Source of the DNA: Salibacteraceae bacterium
GTDB lineage: Bacteria; Bacteroidota; Bacteroidia; Flavobacteriales_G; Salibacteraceae
Assembly: GCA_018401875.1 (NCBI GenBank)
Contig: JAGYJZ010000002.1
Location: 62,001 to 126,000 of the forward strand
DNA: 64,000 nucleotides
Reading direction: 5' to 3'
Below are positions 9,601-17,483 of the stretch, in pieces. The notes beneath the pieces were generated by a model. That model was not told the origin of the DNA, ran no database searches, and saw only the letters and a program-made list of their open reading frames with translations. A program made the translations under genes and the position numbers. Position 1 is the first letter of the stretch; each line of letters begins with the position of its first letter.

Positions 9601-9813
9601 CAAACCCGAAATCAGATCCTTCTCATCGTTTAATTCAGCCTTGATGTTGTAATACACATCTTGCTGCCAATAAGCCGAATGAGGCTTTTTATTCTTCCAA
9701 TAATTTGGATTATCATCAGATGCAAAAGTGTTTGGCGGTTGAAGCGGATTATACTGCGCCTCAGCTTCTAGCATCAGGAATTGAAGTAAAAAAAGTATGA
9801 TCAGAAACCTCAT
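6646..9813 (-). CDS. M1 family metallopeptidase with C-terminal outer-membrane barrel-like domain
   Basis: A 1055-residue exported protein. The ATG at 9813 is used; a GTG lies one codon upstream. The N-terminus MRFLIILFLLQFLMLEAEAQ is a signal peptide. The gluzincin zinc site is complete: H381-E382-I-G-H385 and the third ligand E404 in SLDEGF; DGMEYPM occupies the place of the GAMEN substrate motif. M1 aminopeptidases of Bacteroidota often end near residue 600-750. Here a further ~390 residues of alternating aromatic/polar strands follow (for example YLFADAGLININR), and the protein ends RWLIGFERAF with a terminal Phe, as outer-membrane beta-barrels do. Its start shares one base with the stop of nadC (TGATG), so it is the last gene of DUF4783-nadC-M1. 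Peptidase assignment is firm; the barrel is inferred. Confidence 0.85.
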   Translation of the reverse strand: MRFLIILFLLQFLMLEAEAQYNPLQPPNTFASDDNPNYWKNKKPHSAYWQQDVYYNIKAELNDEKDLISGLMHLEYTNNSPDTLSQLVFHLYQNAFDQGSYASHFHGMKANKRDTLFQKTEIADMTVNDMTVELTLDNTVFFVKLSSALLPGEVANIDCAFKTQFGPIHGRMKMYESWGTKHYNVVHWYPRIAVYDQKFGWTTDQHLGSEFYGDFGAFDVELYLPAHYILDGTGNLLNRSEVLPNDLMKKLAISNFADKPWNEAPSEVIPVSDERKRWKFHAENVHDFAWTADPSYRIDVAETTLKSGHKVTCYALAQEPHASEWQNAAEYAAKVIELFSNDFGEYVYHKMIVADARDGMEYPMLTLDGGSDPGYRSLFAHEIGHNWFFGMVGNNETYRASLDEGFTQFLTSWAITKLEGDSIDVSPHSGEFPKLFQEKRLEREISVYANYYYSSIIQGEDAKLNTHSDHFDEPHLYGQVYSKTATMLYNLQYVLGDELFLGAMRHYFKQWKFCHPYFEDFRSSIIDYTKADLNWFFDQWLETEETIDFKVKSIKRKKDKYVLSLSRKGMQMPLDVRLIDKEGNTYDYLIPNTYFTKKTDATVLPKWYGWGDFNRNYQVEIELDADIDEVILDPSRRLADVYQLDNSSKFPLSVEINDFEWNYFENKYTVEWNPTLWYNGYDGLKVGLFFKGNYMETYHQVEAQLWFNTGFLQQSNEFALTEQDRFNLFNYRFKYSDPLRGISRDLSYTYEFKWIEGLLANDFYFKKDLPNKKTSLLFGLEGLYRPRTQDLNYLIYPTLWKADMWNNFTKVELNHRYEYGRGNGRIKSELRSPFFMSDYSYGFVNIDAVNDNRWSVFNLRTRLFGQLGQGQNWAPESQLYAAGANPEQLMDKQLTRSMGFAPDGVYSISNATGNFQAGGGLNLRGYNNYFMPQLNGDSLLRTGFVGHSGVAFNTELEFDDVIKIARGLRSFLELKTYLFADAGLININRTNEPLEFSNVRMDAGIGATFEIKQWGSFSELRPLKVRFDMPLFLNRPPANEEYFAFRWLIGFERAF

Positions 9814-10673
9814 CACTTAATTATTTTAAGGCTTAAGTCGAGCGATTTAACCGAATGCGTCAATGCACCCACGGAGATAAAATCAACACCTGCTTCAGCA
9901 TACTCTTTTATCGTTTCGAGGGTAATGCCACCGGAAGATTCTATTTCAAATCTACCATTGACCATCTCAACAGCTTTTCTTGTGTTACTCACACTAAAGT
10001 TGTCGATCATAATTCGATCGAGGCCACCATGTTGCATTGCTTCATCGAGCTCGTCAAACCCTCTCACCTCCACTTCGATGCGCAAATCGATATTCTTGTA
10101 GGTTAAGTAATCATGAACGCGATTGAGTGCATCGGTAATTGATCCTGCAGCATCAACATGATTGTCTTTCACCATGATCATGTCATACAATCCGAATCGG
10201 TGGTTAACTCCACCTCCAATTTTAACCGCTTCCTTTTCAAACCACCGCATCCCAGGAGTTGTTTTTCGGGTGTCCAATACCTTAGCTTTTGTATGGGCAA
10301 TGCGCTGCACGTATTGATTGGTTGTTGTTGATATTCCCGACATCCGCTGCATGATATTGAGCACCAATCGCTCAGTAGTAACAATACTGCGCTCTTTGCC
10401 ATGCACTTTGAATGCAATTTGGCCTTTCCTTACCAAGTCGCCATCGTTCAACAACTGCTCAAACTGCAGTGTTTCATCATACAAACTGAACACATGCTGG
10501 GCTACACCAACACCCGCAAGAATTCCATCTTCTTTTACGATGAGCTCTGCTGAACCAACACTTGATTCTTCAATACAAGCCAATGAAGTGTGGTCACCAT
10601 CTTGTATATCTTCTTCTAACGCTCTTTCTACAAATTTTTCAAGGGAAAAAGGAGCTGGATTAATCTTTTTCAA
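9813..10673 (-). CDS. nadC: Nicotinate-nucleotide pyrophosphorylase (carboxylating), quinolinate phosphoribosyltransferase
   Basis: A 286-residue NadC of usual length. It converts quinolinate and PRPP to nicotinate mononucleotide, CO2 and pyrophosphate in de novo NAD synthesis. Seen in order: a DGDHTS segment near residue 20, the N-terminal swivelling domain, DTRKTTPG and GGGVNHRFGLYD (substrate-binding core), IEVEVRG, IMIDNFS and SSGGI (phosphate loops of the barrel). The only possible start is TTG at 10673, since an in-frame TAG lies two codons upstream; it sits inside the last codons of the DUF4783 gene (14-nt overlap), suggesting translational coupling. nadA and nadB are not in the window. 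Confidence 0.93.
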   Translation of the reverse strand: MKKINPAPFSLEKFVERALEEDIQDGDHTSLACIEESSVGSAELIVKEDGILAGVGVAQHVFSLYDETLQFEQLLNDGDLVRKGQIAFKVHGKERSIVTTERLVLNIMQRMSGISTTTNQYVQRIAHTKAKVLDTRKTTPGMRWFEKEAVKIGGGVNHRFGLYDMIMVKDNHVDAAGSITDALNRVHDYLTYKNIDLRIEVEVRGFDELDEAMQHGGLDRIMIDNFSVSNTRKAVEMVNGRFEIESSGGITLETIKEYAEAGVDFISVGALTHSVKSLDLSLKIIK

Positions 10674-11040
10674 TCTCTAAGCTTTGAATTAAATATTTGT
10701 CAATTGATTTATGCAAATATGCGGTGATTCGAAACGTACCGCTACTGGTCACAAGCTGCGAGATAAAATAGTGAATATCGCTTTGAGATTCACCTTTATG
10801 TACGATTTCAAAGTTGCGAGGCTCGTTCTCTAAGAAAAACGAACGCATTCTGTTTTCTGCATCGCTGCGACCAATCGTTGAAGTTTTACCATCTATCGAT
10901 AATTCTACCGTTGAATCAAACGCCTTCGACAAGCCAGATGCATTACCTTCGGAAAATGCATTATCAATGGATGTATAGTCTTGTGCATTGGCTAGGGCAA
11001 CGCTCAAAACAAAAAAAATAAGGAATATATATTTTTTCAT
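10660..11040 (-). CDS. DUF4783 domain protein, exported
   Basis: A 126-residue protein with a clear signal peptide (MKKYIFLIFFVLSVALANAQ, cleavage after Ala-Gln at about residue 20). The mature part matches the small DUF4783 family of Bacteroidota in length and pattern: an NTF2-like or cystatin-like alpha+beta fold with an FDSTVELSIDG strand, a SDAENRMRSFF helix and HYFISQL strand. Its function is unknown. It is the first gene of a probable DUF4783-nadC-M1 operon and overlaps nadC by 14 nt. A TATCTTTG box, matching the Bacteroidota -7 consensus, lies 29 nt upstream of the ATG. Confidence 0.8.
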   Translation of the reverse strand: MKKYIFLIFFVLSVALANAQDYTSIDNAFSEGNASGLSKAFDSTVELSIDGKTSTIGRSDAENRMRSFFLENEPRNFEIVHKGESQSDIHYFISQLVTSSGTFRITAYLHKSIDKYLIQSLEIEKD

Positions 11041-11068
11041 GGTGCTGATTTAAATTCAGGATGACATT

Positions 11069-11076
11069 CAAAGATA
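11069..11076 (-). promoter_or_regulatory. Candidate -7 box for the DUF4783-nadC-M1 operon
   Basis: TATCTTTG on the minus strand, an exact match to the Bacteroidota TAnnTTTG -7 element, in the 44-nt gap between divergent rlmH and the DUF4783 gene. No TTG is present at the proper -33 spacing, so this is only a weak candidate. Confidence 0.35.
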
Positions 11077-11084
11077 TCTGAACT

Positions 11085-11558
11085 ATGACGATTCGCATAA
11101 TTTCAATCGGAAAAACGAATATTCGCTACATCAAAGATGGCGTTGATGAGTATGTAAACCGATTAAAGCATTACACAAAGCTTTCGTGGGAAGAATTACC
11201 TGACGTCAAAAAAATAGACCGAAACAACCCAGCACTTTTAATGGAAAAAGAAGGCGAGGCATTTCTATCACGCATTGATTCAAACGAAACGGTTTACCTT
11301 CTTGATGATGGCGGAAAAGAAATGACTTCTGTGCAATTTTCTCAGTGGATCAATCAACATCAGATTTACGATCAATCAAACCTCGTGCTGATCGTTGGCG
11401 GGGCGTATGGCTTTTCAGAAAACTTAGTGGCGCGATCAAAAGGAAAAATTTCACTCTCGAAACTCACTTTTAATCACCAAATGGTGCGGTTAATACTTGC
11501 CGAACAGCTTTATCGGGCGTTCACCATCATCAAAGGAGAACCTTATCATCACGCTTAG
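11085..11558 (+). CDS. rlmH: 23S rRNA (pseudouridine1915-N3)-methyltransferase RlmH
   Basis: A 157-residue SPOUT-class methyltransferase of standard length. It methylates pseudouridine 1915 in helix 69 of 23S rRNA with S-adenosylmethionine. The trefoil-knot signature is present: VYLLDDGGKEMTSVQF, the glycine loop LIVGGAYGFSE and the C-terminal LILAEQLYRAFTIIKGEPYHH. It is divergent from the DUF4783 gene. Its 3' end overlaps the convergent galE by 29 nt, the longest convergent overlap of the window. Confidence 0.95.
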   Translation: MTIRIISIGKTNIRYIKDGVDEYVNRLKHYTKLSWEELPDVKKIDRNNPALLMEKEGEAFLSRIDSNETVYLLDDGGKEMTSVQFSQWINQHQIYDQSNLVLIVGGAYGFSENLVARSKGKISLSKLTFNHQMVRLILAEQLYRAFTIIKGEPYHHA

Positions 11559-12579
11559 CTGCATTTAAATGCTTCTGCCATTTCCAAGCAGATGACATCG
11601 CCTCTTCAATTCCGAACTGAAGGTTCCATTTTAATAAGGTTGTGGCCTTCGAATTATCGGCATAAATCATTTCCACATCACCTTCACGTCTCGGACCAAC
11701 TTTATAATCGAGCTTTAATCCTGAGACTTTCTCAAATGCCTGCAGCACTTCGAAAACCGTAACACCTCTGCCAGAACCGAGGTTGAAAACGTCATAATTC
11801 GACTCGCTTTCATTTGAATTTAAATACTCGAGCGCTAACACATGTGCATGGGCAATGTCGCTTACGTGTATGTAATCGCGAATTGCTGTTCCATCGCGGG
11901 TTTCATAGTCTGACCCATGCACCACTAAGTCGTCAACCCAACCACTTGCAAATTGAGTTACAACGGGAACCAAATTATTTGGACGACCTTTAGGCAACTC
12001 ACCGTTCATGCCAGAAATATGAGCTCCAACAGGATTGAAGTAACGCAGTGAAAGCGCCTGAAAATCGAGCTTGGTCTTAGCAAAATCGGCTAATATTTTC
12101 TCACCAACGAGCTTCGTATAGCCGTAAGGCGATTCTGGAATTTGGGTGGGCGTTTGTTCGGTGACAGGTTGTTCAAGTGCGTTGCCATACACCGTGCATG
12201 ATGACGAAAAAATAAATGAATCAACGTCAAATTTTTGTGCACACTTGAGCAGGTTAATCAATCCATTCAAGTTATTGTGGTAGTACATAACAGGTTTCGA
12301 AACCGACTCACCAACCGCCTTCAGCGCAGCGAAATGAATAATCCCATCAATGTGGCCTTCTTTTAAGAAAAACTCTTTTTTGAGTGTGCCATAAGAGGTC
12401 AAGTCTATTTCATAATTTTTCACTTTTTTACCCGTAATCGCTTTGATGCGCTCAAATGTTTGCGGGTCAGAATTGGAAAAATTATCGATCGAGACAACCT
12501 CGTGGTCCGTATTATCCAAAATATCTATGATCGTATGAGAGCCGATATAACCAGCTCCACCAGTCACTAAAATCTTCAT
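11530..12579 (-). CDS. galE: UDP-glucose 4-epimerase
   Basis: A 349-residue extended SDR. It interconverts UDP-glucose and UDP-galactose (or the N-acetyl forms), feeding surface-glycan synthesis. The NAD-binding GGAGYIG motif is at residues 7-13, the catalytic Ser-x-Tyr-x3-Lys set is in FSSSCTVYG and PYGYTK, and the GalE-typical elements LRYFNPVGAH, RDYIHVSDIAHAH and NLGSGRGVTVFEV follow. Length and motifs are those of authentic GalE. A TACATTTG box (TAnnTTTG type) lies 20 nt upstream of the ATG without a clear -33 partner. Only the tail is shared with rlmH on the opposite strand. Confidence 0.93.
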   Translation of the reverse strand: MKILVTGGAGYIGSHTIIDILDNTDHEVVSIDNFSNSDPQTFERIKAITGKKVKNYEIDLTSYGTLKKEFFLKEGHIDGIIHFAALKAVGESVSKPVMYYHNNLNGLINLLKCAQKFDVDSFIFSSSCTVYGNALEQPVTEQTPTQIPESPYGYTKLVGEKILADFAKTKLDFQALSLRYFNPVGAHISGMNGELPKGRPNNLVPVVTQFASGWVDDLVVHGSDYETRDGTAIRDYIHVSDIAHAHVLALEYLNSNESESNYDVFNLGSGRGVTVFEVLQAFEKVSGLKLDYKVGPRREGDVEMIYADNSKATTLLKWNLQFGIEEAMSSAWKWQKHLNAAKRDDKVLL

Positions 12580-12659
12580 TCAGTAGATAGTTAGCTGACA
12601 AATGTACTTCCTATTCAAGTCTTTTGTGATTTCTTCGCATCAAATCCTCATGAAGTAGA

Positions 12660-13982
12660 ATGACTAATCAATACTTTGAATTATGGGAAGGGCTTTTAAT
12701 GCCCGTCTATCTGATTGTAATTCTTGGCATTGCATACTTTATTGCTCCTCAAAAGGAAAGGCGACTTTTTATGACCGCCCTGTCATTAAGACTTGCAGCT
12801 GCATTAGCATTTGTATCTATTTACTTGTTTTACTATCAGGGCGGTGATACCATTGCGTATTACCAAACGGCAAAACCATTTGCCTTGCTATTTTACGACC
12901 AACCGCTGAGTGCAATTCAAGCGTTATATTCTGATTACTCGATCGAAAACAATATGCGTTTTACTGAAAAAACAGGATTTCCCTTGCAGTATATTTATTC
13001 AGACAATCAAACATTTACTGTTTCTCGAATCGTTGCTCACCTCCTCCTAATCAGCTTTAACAGCTACCTCATATCAAGTTTAATCTTGGCAGCCATCAGT
13101 TTTGTAGGCCCGTGGAAACTTTACATTCTTTTTAATGATTTACTGAATAATAAGCGAATTGCAGCCATTGCAGCCTTGTTCATTCCGAGTGTTCTATTTT
13201 GGGGCACAGGCATTTCAAAAGATACGATCACAATGACATCTGCCACCTATTTGGTGTATGGGCTGTATTTTACATTTTCTAAAAAAGAATACAAATTATC
13301 GCACATCATAGGAATGGTAATCGCATTGTATTTCATCTTGACCATTAAGCCTTATATTTTTCTCGCACTTACACCAGGTATTATTCTTTGGCTGATCAGT
13401 GATCCAGTGTCTCGATTAAAATCTAACTTCTTGAGGCGTTTTTCAATTCCATTAATTGCGGTATTCAGCTCCATCCTTTTCGTGCTCTTAATTCAACAAT
13501 TAGACAGTGTTTTGGGCAACTATTCTACCGATCAAATCTTAGATAAAGCCGTGACAACCCAGGAAGATTTAAAGCAAGATTACTATGGAGGCAACAGCTT
13601 TGATATTGGTGAGGTTTCGCCAACCGTGGGCGGAGTACTAGCCAAAGTGCCTATAGCAACGCTCTACGGCCTTTATGCTCCTACCCTGCTTCAAATCAAC
13701 AATATCGTAATGATCTTGAGTGCATTAGAAAACACATTCCTGTTGTTTTTGACCTTAAGGCTTTTTGCAACATTGAAATTTGGCAAAATCTTCCGTCTTT
13801 CATTAGACCATCCATTTTTACTCTTCTCCATCATTTTCTCGCTTCTTTTAGCCTTTTCTATTGGGTTTACTACACCAAATTATGGTGCAATGATTCGATT
13901 TAAAATTCCGCTCATTCCGTTCTTTGTTTTCTATTTGATGAGCATGACTGAACTAATCAAAAAATCATCTTCAAAACGCTAA
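12660..13982 (+). CDS. Polytopic membrane protein of unknown function (paralogue of the 52.0-kb gene)
   Basis: A 440-residue integral membrane protein with roughly ten hydrophobic segments. Between TM2 and TM3 there is a large polar loop starting YYQGGDTIAYYQ; mid-protein PSVLFWGTGISKDT follows a helix; near the C-terminus is TPNYGAMIRFKIP. The same three landmarks in the same order are in the protein at 52000-53277, so the two are distant paralogues. The polytopic layout with a large extracytoplasmic loop recalls GT-C glycosyltransferases and O-antigen polymerases, but I see no diagnostic motif, so no function is assigned. It stands 80 nt from divergent galE and 13 nt before rdgB. Confidence 0.75.
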   Translation: MTNQYFELWEGLLMPVYLIVILGIAYFIAPQKERRLFMTALSLRLAAALAFVSIYLFYYQGGDTIAYYQTAKPFALLFYDQPLSAIQALYSDYSIENNMRFTEKTGFPLQYIYSDNQTFTVSRIVAHLLLISFNSYLISSLILAAISFVGPWKLYILFNDLLNNKRIAAIAALFIPSVLFWGTGISKDTITMTSATYLVYGLYFTFSKKEYKLSHIIGMVIALYFILTIKPYIFLALTPGIILWLISDPVSRLKSNFLRRFSIPLIAVFSSILFVLLIQQLDSVLGNYSTDQILDKAVTTQEDLKQDYYGGNSFDIGEVSPTVGGVLAKVPIATLYGLYAPTLLQINNIVMILSALENTFLLFLTLRLFATLKFGKIFRLSLDHPFLLFSIIFSLLLAFSIGFTTPNYGAMIRFKIPLIPFFVFYLMSMTELIKKSSSKR

Positions 13983-13995
13983 CAACCCACATTCC

Positions 13996-14571
13996 ATGAA
14001 ATTAATTTTTGCCTCAGGAAACAAACACAAGCTGCAAGAGCTTCAGCAGAAACTACCATCAACCATCGAGCTAACTTCGATGAGAGATGCCGGCTATGAG
14101 GGTGAGATTGACGAGCCCGGAGCTACGCTCGAAGAAAATGCTCAGATCAAAGCTCAATTTATTTTCGACCGATTTGGTGAACATTGTTTTGCTGATGACT
14201 CAGGTTTGGAAATAGAAGCGCTGAATGGTGAGCCCGGAGTTTACTCAGCGCGTTATGCTGGCCCAGGTTGTTCTTTTTCTGACAACAACCAAAAAGTGTT
14301 GGCTAATCTCAAAGGGAAAACAAACAGAAAAGCCAAATTCAGAACGATTATCCACCTCATCTATGGGAATCTAAACCATGTGTTTGAAGGAGCAATTAGC
14401 GGCACAATCACAGATGACCTGCGCGGTAAAGATGGTTTTGGATACGACCCAATTTTTATTCCTGATGGCCATGAAAATACATTCGCTGAAATGACGCTGG
14501 ATGAAAAAAATAAAATCAGCCATCGCGCGCAGGCCGTTCAAAAGCTCATCGACTTTTTAAAAAGTCGTTAA
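13996..14571 (+). CDS. rdgB: Non-canonical purine NTP pyrophosphatase (RdgB/HAM1)
   Basis: A 191-residue protein of normal length. It hydrolyses dITP, ITP and XTP to the monophosphates, keeping deaminated purines out of nucleic acid. Seen: FASGNKHKLQEL (N-terminal substrate loop), EPGATLEENAQIKA, FADDSGLEIEALNGEPGVYSAR split by the catalytic Asp, GKDGFGYDPIF and EKNKISHRAQA at the end. All family signatures are intact. It follows the membrane-protein gene by 13 nt and shares the tetramer TTAA with convergent ddl, which contains both stop codons. Confidence 0.95.
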   Translation: MKLIFASGNKHKLQELQQKLPSTIELTSMRDAGYEGEIDEPGATLEENAQIKAQFIFDRFGEHCFADDSGLEIEALNGEPGVYSARYAGPGCSFSDNNQKVLANLKGKTNRKAKFRTIIHLIYGNLNHVFEGAISGTITDDLRGKDGFGYDPIFIPDGHENTFAEMTLDEKNKISHRAQAVQKLIDFLKSR

Positions 14572-15551
14572 ACCGACTTAAACATTTCGGTTAGCGAAAG
14601 GTCGAAAAACGAGGCTAAATCATAGCCTGCATAGCGGGCTTGTTGAGGTAAAATACTCGCATTACTTAAGCCTGGCGTAGTGTTTGGCTCAATCATATAC
14701 GTAGCGTCTTGGCAAACCATAAAATCTACGCGGATCATCCCCTTGCAATTTAAATAGAGGTATATTTTTTCCGTCAAGCGCATAACCTCGTCATAACGCT
14801 CTTGAGGAAGTCTGGCGGGCGTAATCTCTTTGGTAGCTGCAGCGGTGTATTTCGATTCAAAGTCAAAAAACTCATTGGCCGGCACAATCTCAGTCACAGC
14901 TACAGCTTGCGGCTTACCATCAACGCTGATACAACCGCATGAAACTTCCATTCCATCAAGAAAAGATTCAACAAGCGCGTCAACACCTTCTTCTTGAGCG
15001 TAGCGAATAGCTTCGTCAAAATCTTCCACTTTTTTCACTTTGGTAACGCCAATACTCGATCCACCGTCACAAGGCTTGACGAAACATGGCAATCCGAGTT
15101 TTTTCACAATTGCTTCTTTGTTATAAGCATCTCTGTAGCGCACTACATGCGACTGAGCAACATTGATTCCTGCACCTGCTAAAAACAAATTACACGTCAA
15201 TTTATTGAACGAAATCGCAGAAGACAACACATCGCAATTATTGTATGGGATTTGAAGAATGTCAAAATAGCCTTGGAGCTTTCCATCCTCGCCCGGTGTG
15301 CCGTGAATGGCATTAAAAACGCCATCAAATATGATTTTCTGCCCCGCAAGCTGAAAAGAAAAATCATTCTTTGAAACAGGGTATGACTCTTGTCCATGCC
15401 AGGCAGTCCATGCATGCACATCAATATCGATCAGGAATGCTCGGTACTTTTCAGAGTTGAGGTGCTGCAGCACCAATTGAGCACTTTTTTCAGAGATCAC
15501 TCGTTCACCTGAAAACCCACCATATACAATTGCGATATTTTTTACTGCCAC
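14568..15551 (-). CDS. ddl: D-alanine--D-alanine ligase
   Basis: A 327-residue ATP-grasp ligase of the peptidoglycan pathway, joining two D-Ala in the cytoplasm. Motifs in order: GGFSGERVISEKSA (N-terminal), NAIHGTPGEDGKLQGYF, LPCFVKPCDGGSSIGV (ATP-grasp lysine and glycine loop), RVDFMVCQD and IEPNTTPGLSNASILPQQ (metal-binding Glu/Asn and C-terminal loop). The start is GTG at 15551; an ATG 5 nt upstream is out of frame. In many Flavobacteriales ddl neighbours a PASTA protein and an RluD-type gene; here a sugar epimerase gene lies in between. Confidence 0.95.
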   Translation of the reverse strand: MAVKNIAIVYGGFSGERVISEKSAQLVLQHLNSEKYRAFLIDIDVHAWTAWHGQESYPVSKNDFSFQLAGQKIIFDGVFNAIHGTPGEDGKLQGYFDILQIPYNNCDVLSSAISFNKLTCNLFLAGAGINVAQSHVVRYRDAYNKEAIVKKLGLPCFVKPCDGGSSIGVTKVKKVEDFDEAIRYAQEEGVDALVESFLDGMEVSCGCISVDGKPQAVAVTEIVPANEFFDFESKYTAAATKEITPARLPQERYDEVMRLTEKIYLYLNCKGMIRVDFMVCQDATYMIEPNTTPGLSNASILPQQARYAGYDLASFFDLSLTEMFKSV

Positions 15552-15634
15552 TTCATTTTGAGTATAATCTCAAAATTAGACTGAACGCTGCGGTGCGAAT
15601 TGATGGCTTCTGAAGTTTATCAACAGCGCTGCTG

Positions 15635-16567
15635 TTAGTTCTTCAAGTCGGCAAGCAATACCTGAAGACCTTCGCGCAACCTTGTACTTGGTTTGTATCC
15701 AATATAGTTTTCAAGTTTTGCAGAACTGCCAAACCTTCTTCCCACCTCATAGTCATAGCGCTTTTTTGGAGCATCAATGAATCTAATCTCAGACTCGGAG
15801 TTCGTCAGTTCTTTAATCAAATCGGCTACTTCACCGATGGTTGACTCGCGCTCATTGGCAACGTTAAAGATTTCAAATCCTTTTCCGCTTTTTCCGAGCA
15901 AAATGGATGCTTTTACTGCATCATCGACATATGTAAAATCTCTTGTTTGTTCTCCGGTCCCAAACACGGTAATCGGCTCATTGGCGGTGGCTTGCTCGAA
16001 AAACCTTGGAATCACCATGCGATTGTCTTGCCTCAAGCCGTAAACGTTGAAAAATCGGATCGCCACAGAGTGAATGCCTTTTTCCTCGTAAAGAGAAGCG
16101 AGATAAATTTCGTTGTATCGTTTTGCCATCGCATAGCTCGTGCGCGGATCGACCAGGATTTCTTCGTCAACGCTCTTCTCTAACGCCAAATGTCCATACA
16201 CCCCACTTGTTGATGCGTAAACGATCTTTTTAATTTGATTTTGAATGGCAGCTGCAGCCACCGATTGCATTCCATTGACCTCAGTTTCCATAGTCTCAAT
16301 CGGATTATCGGCAACAATGTCAACTCCCAAAATAGCTGCAAAGTGATAGATAATGTCTGCCCCTTTTGAGATTTGAATTACTTTCTCCCTATCCGTAACA
16401 TCAACACGATGAAACTCAATTTGCTTGAATATTTCTTGTGGGATTTTATTGCCCCTCAAAAGCGTATCAATTACAACTACATCATTCCCTGCTTCTACAA
16501 GCTGAGAAACGAGATGCGAACCTATAAAACCTGCCCCTCCAGTAACAACAACACGTTGATTTTTCAT
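15635..16567 (-). CDS. NAD-dependent nucleotide-sugar epimerase/dehydratase (extended SDR)
   Basis: A 310-residue extended SDR. GGAGFIGSH near residue 10 binds NAD; VYASTSGVYG holds the catalytic Ser, and SYAMAKRYNE the Tyr-x3-Lys pair; IRFFNVYGLRQD and TRDFTYVDDA are standard nucleotide-sugar epimerase elements. The sequence lies in the group that includes UDP-glucuronate decarboxylases and UDP-GlcNAc or GDP-sugar epimerases, but the substrate is not evident. It is on the same strand as ddl, 83 nt upstream, and divergent from the PASTA gene. A role in surface-sugar biosynthesis fits galE and the neu cluster nearby, as inference. Confidence 0.8.
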   Translation of the reverse strand: MKNQRVVVTGGAGFIGSHLVSQLVEAGNDVVVIDTLLRGNKIPQEIFKQIEFHRVDVTDREKVIQISKGADIIYHFAAILGVDIVADNPIETMETEVNGMQSVAAAAIQNQIKKIVYASTSGVYGHLALEKSVDEEILVDPRTSYAMAKRYNEIYLASLYEEKGIHSVAIRFFNVYGLRQDNRMVIPRFFEQATANEPITVFGTGEQTRDFTYVDDAVKASILLGKSGKGFEIFNVANERESTIGEVADLIKELTNSESEIRFIDAPKKRYDYEVGRRFGSSAKLENYIGYKPSTRLREGLQVLLADLKN

Positions 16568-16670
16568 CGATATAACGTTTAGCGCACAAATGTGATAAAA
16601 TCACGGCAATTGTGCTGATAAATAGACACAACTTCTCAACTAATGTTCAACGTATATTTGAAACCTGATT

Positions 16671-17483
16671 ATGTTGCAGTTTATTTTTTCGAAGCGTTTT
16701 ATTGTTCAATTAGCATTAGCGCTGATAATAGCTTGCTCTGCCATGGCAGGCGCCTATTATTATTTGATCGCTTACACTGAAAAAGATCACGTTACTGAAG
16801 TGCCCGACCTTGAGGGATATGATGTTTTCGAAGCCGAAGCCTTTTTGAAAGAAAGTTCGCTTGAAGCGATGGTGATAGATTCACTGTATTTAGCAGATAA
16901 AAGAGGTGGCGAAATTGTTGATCAAGAGCCAATTCCGGGAACGTCTGTAAAAACAGGCAGAAAAATATATTTGACAATCTCGCGTTATGGTGCTCCAATG
17001 GTAAAGCTTCCAAACATCATCGATCAGACTCTTCCGCTGGCATTGGCAAAATTAAACTCATACGATATTCAAGTAAATCAAATAATCAACAAACCGAGTG
17101 ATTGCACCGACTGCGTAGTAGGAATGGAGTTGAAAGGAAAGAAAATAGATGTGGGCACGAAAATGCCTAAGGGCTCAAAAATCGATCTCATTGTTGGGGC
17201 AGGCGCCACCGGTGAGAAAATTCCAGTGCCCATGTTGTATGGATTAACAGTTGAAGAAGCGCAAAAACTGCTCAATCTTGACGGATTAAATTTGGGAGCA
17301 ACGCCATACCTCGATTGTGAAAATGCGGAAGACAGCTTGAATGCACGCATATTTCGTCAAAATCCCAGTGCTGACCAATCAACCATGATCTCCAGAGGCT
17401 CGTCTGTAGATTTATACCTTACGTCAGACCAATCGCAAATACCTGATGTAAATCTAGACTCGATAAAAGCGTTGTTGAAGTGA
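16671..17483 (+). CDS. PASTA-domain membrane protein
   Basis: A 270-residue protein with one N-terminal membrane helix (about residues 10-31) and then three PASTA repeats on the periplasmic side, beginning near VTEVPDLEGYD, VKLPNIIDQTL and IPVPMLYGLTV. PASTA domains in other bacteria bind peptidoglycan fragments or beta-lactams; here there is no attached kinase or penicillin-binding domain. Such stand-alone PASTA proteins are common beside ddl in Bacteroidota. Its stop overlaps the GTG start of the next gene (GTGA). A TATATTTG box lies 10 nt ahead of the ATG, which would give a very short leader if used. Confidence 0.82.
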   Translation: MLQFIFSKRFIVQLALALIIACSAMAGAYYYLIAYTEKDHVTEVPDLEGYDVFEAEAFLKESSLEAMVIDSLYLADKRGGEIVDQEPIPGTSVKTGRKIYLTISRYGAPMVKLPNIIDQTLPLALAKLNSYDIQVNQIINKPSDCTDCVVGMELKGKKIDVGTKMPKGSKIDLIVGAGATGEKIPVPMLYGLTVEEAQKLLNLDGLNLGATPYLDCENAEDSLNARIFRQNPSADQSTMISRGSSVDLYLTSDQSQIPDVNLDSIKALLK

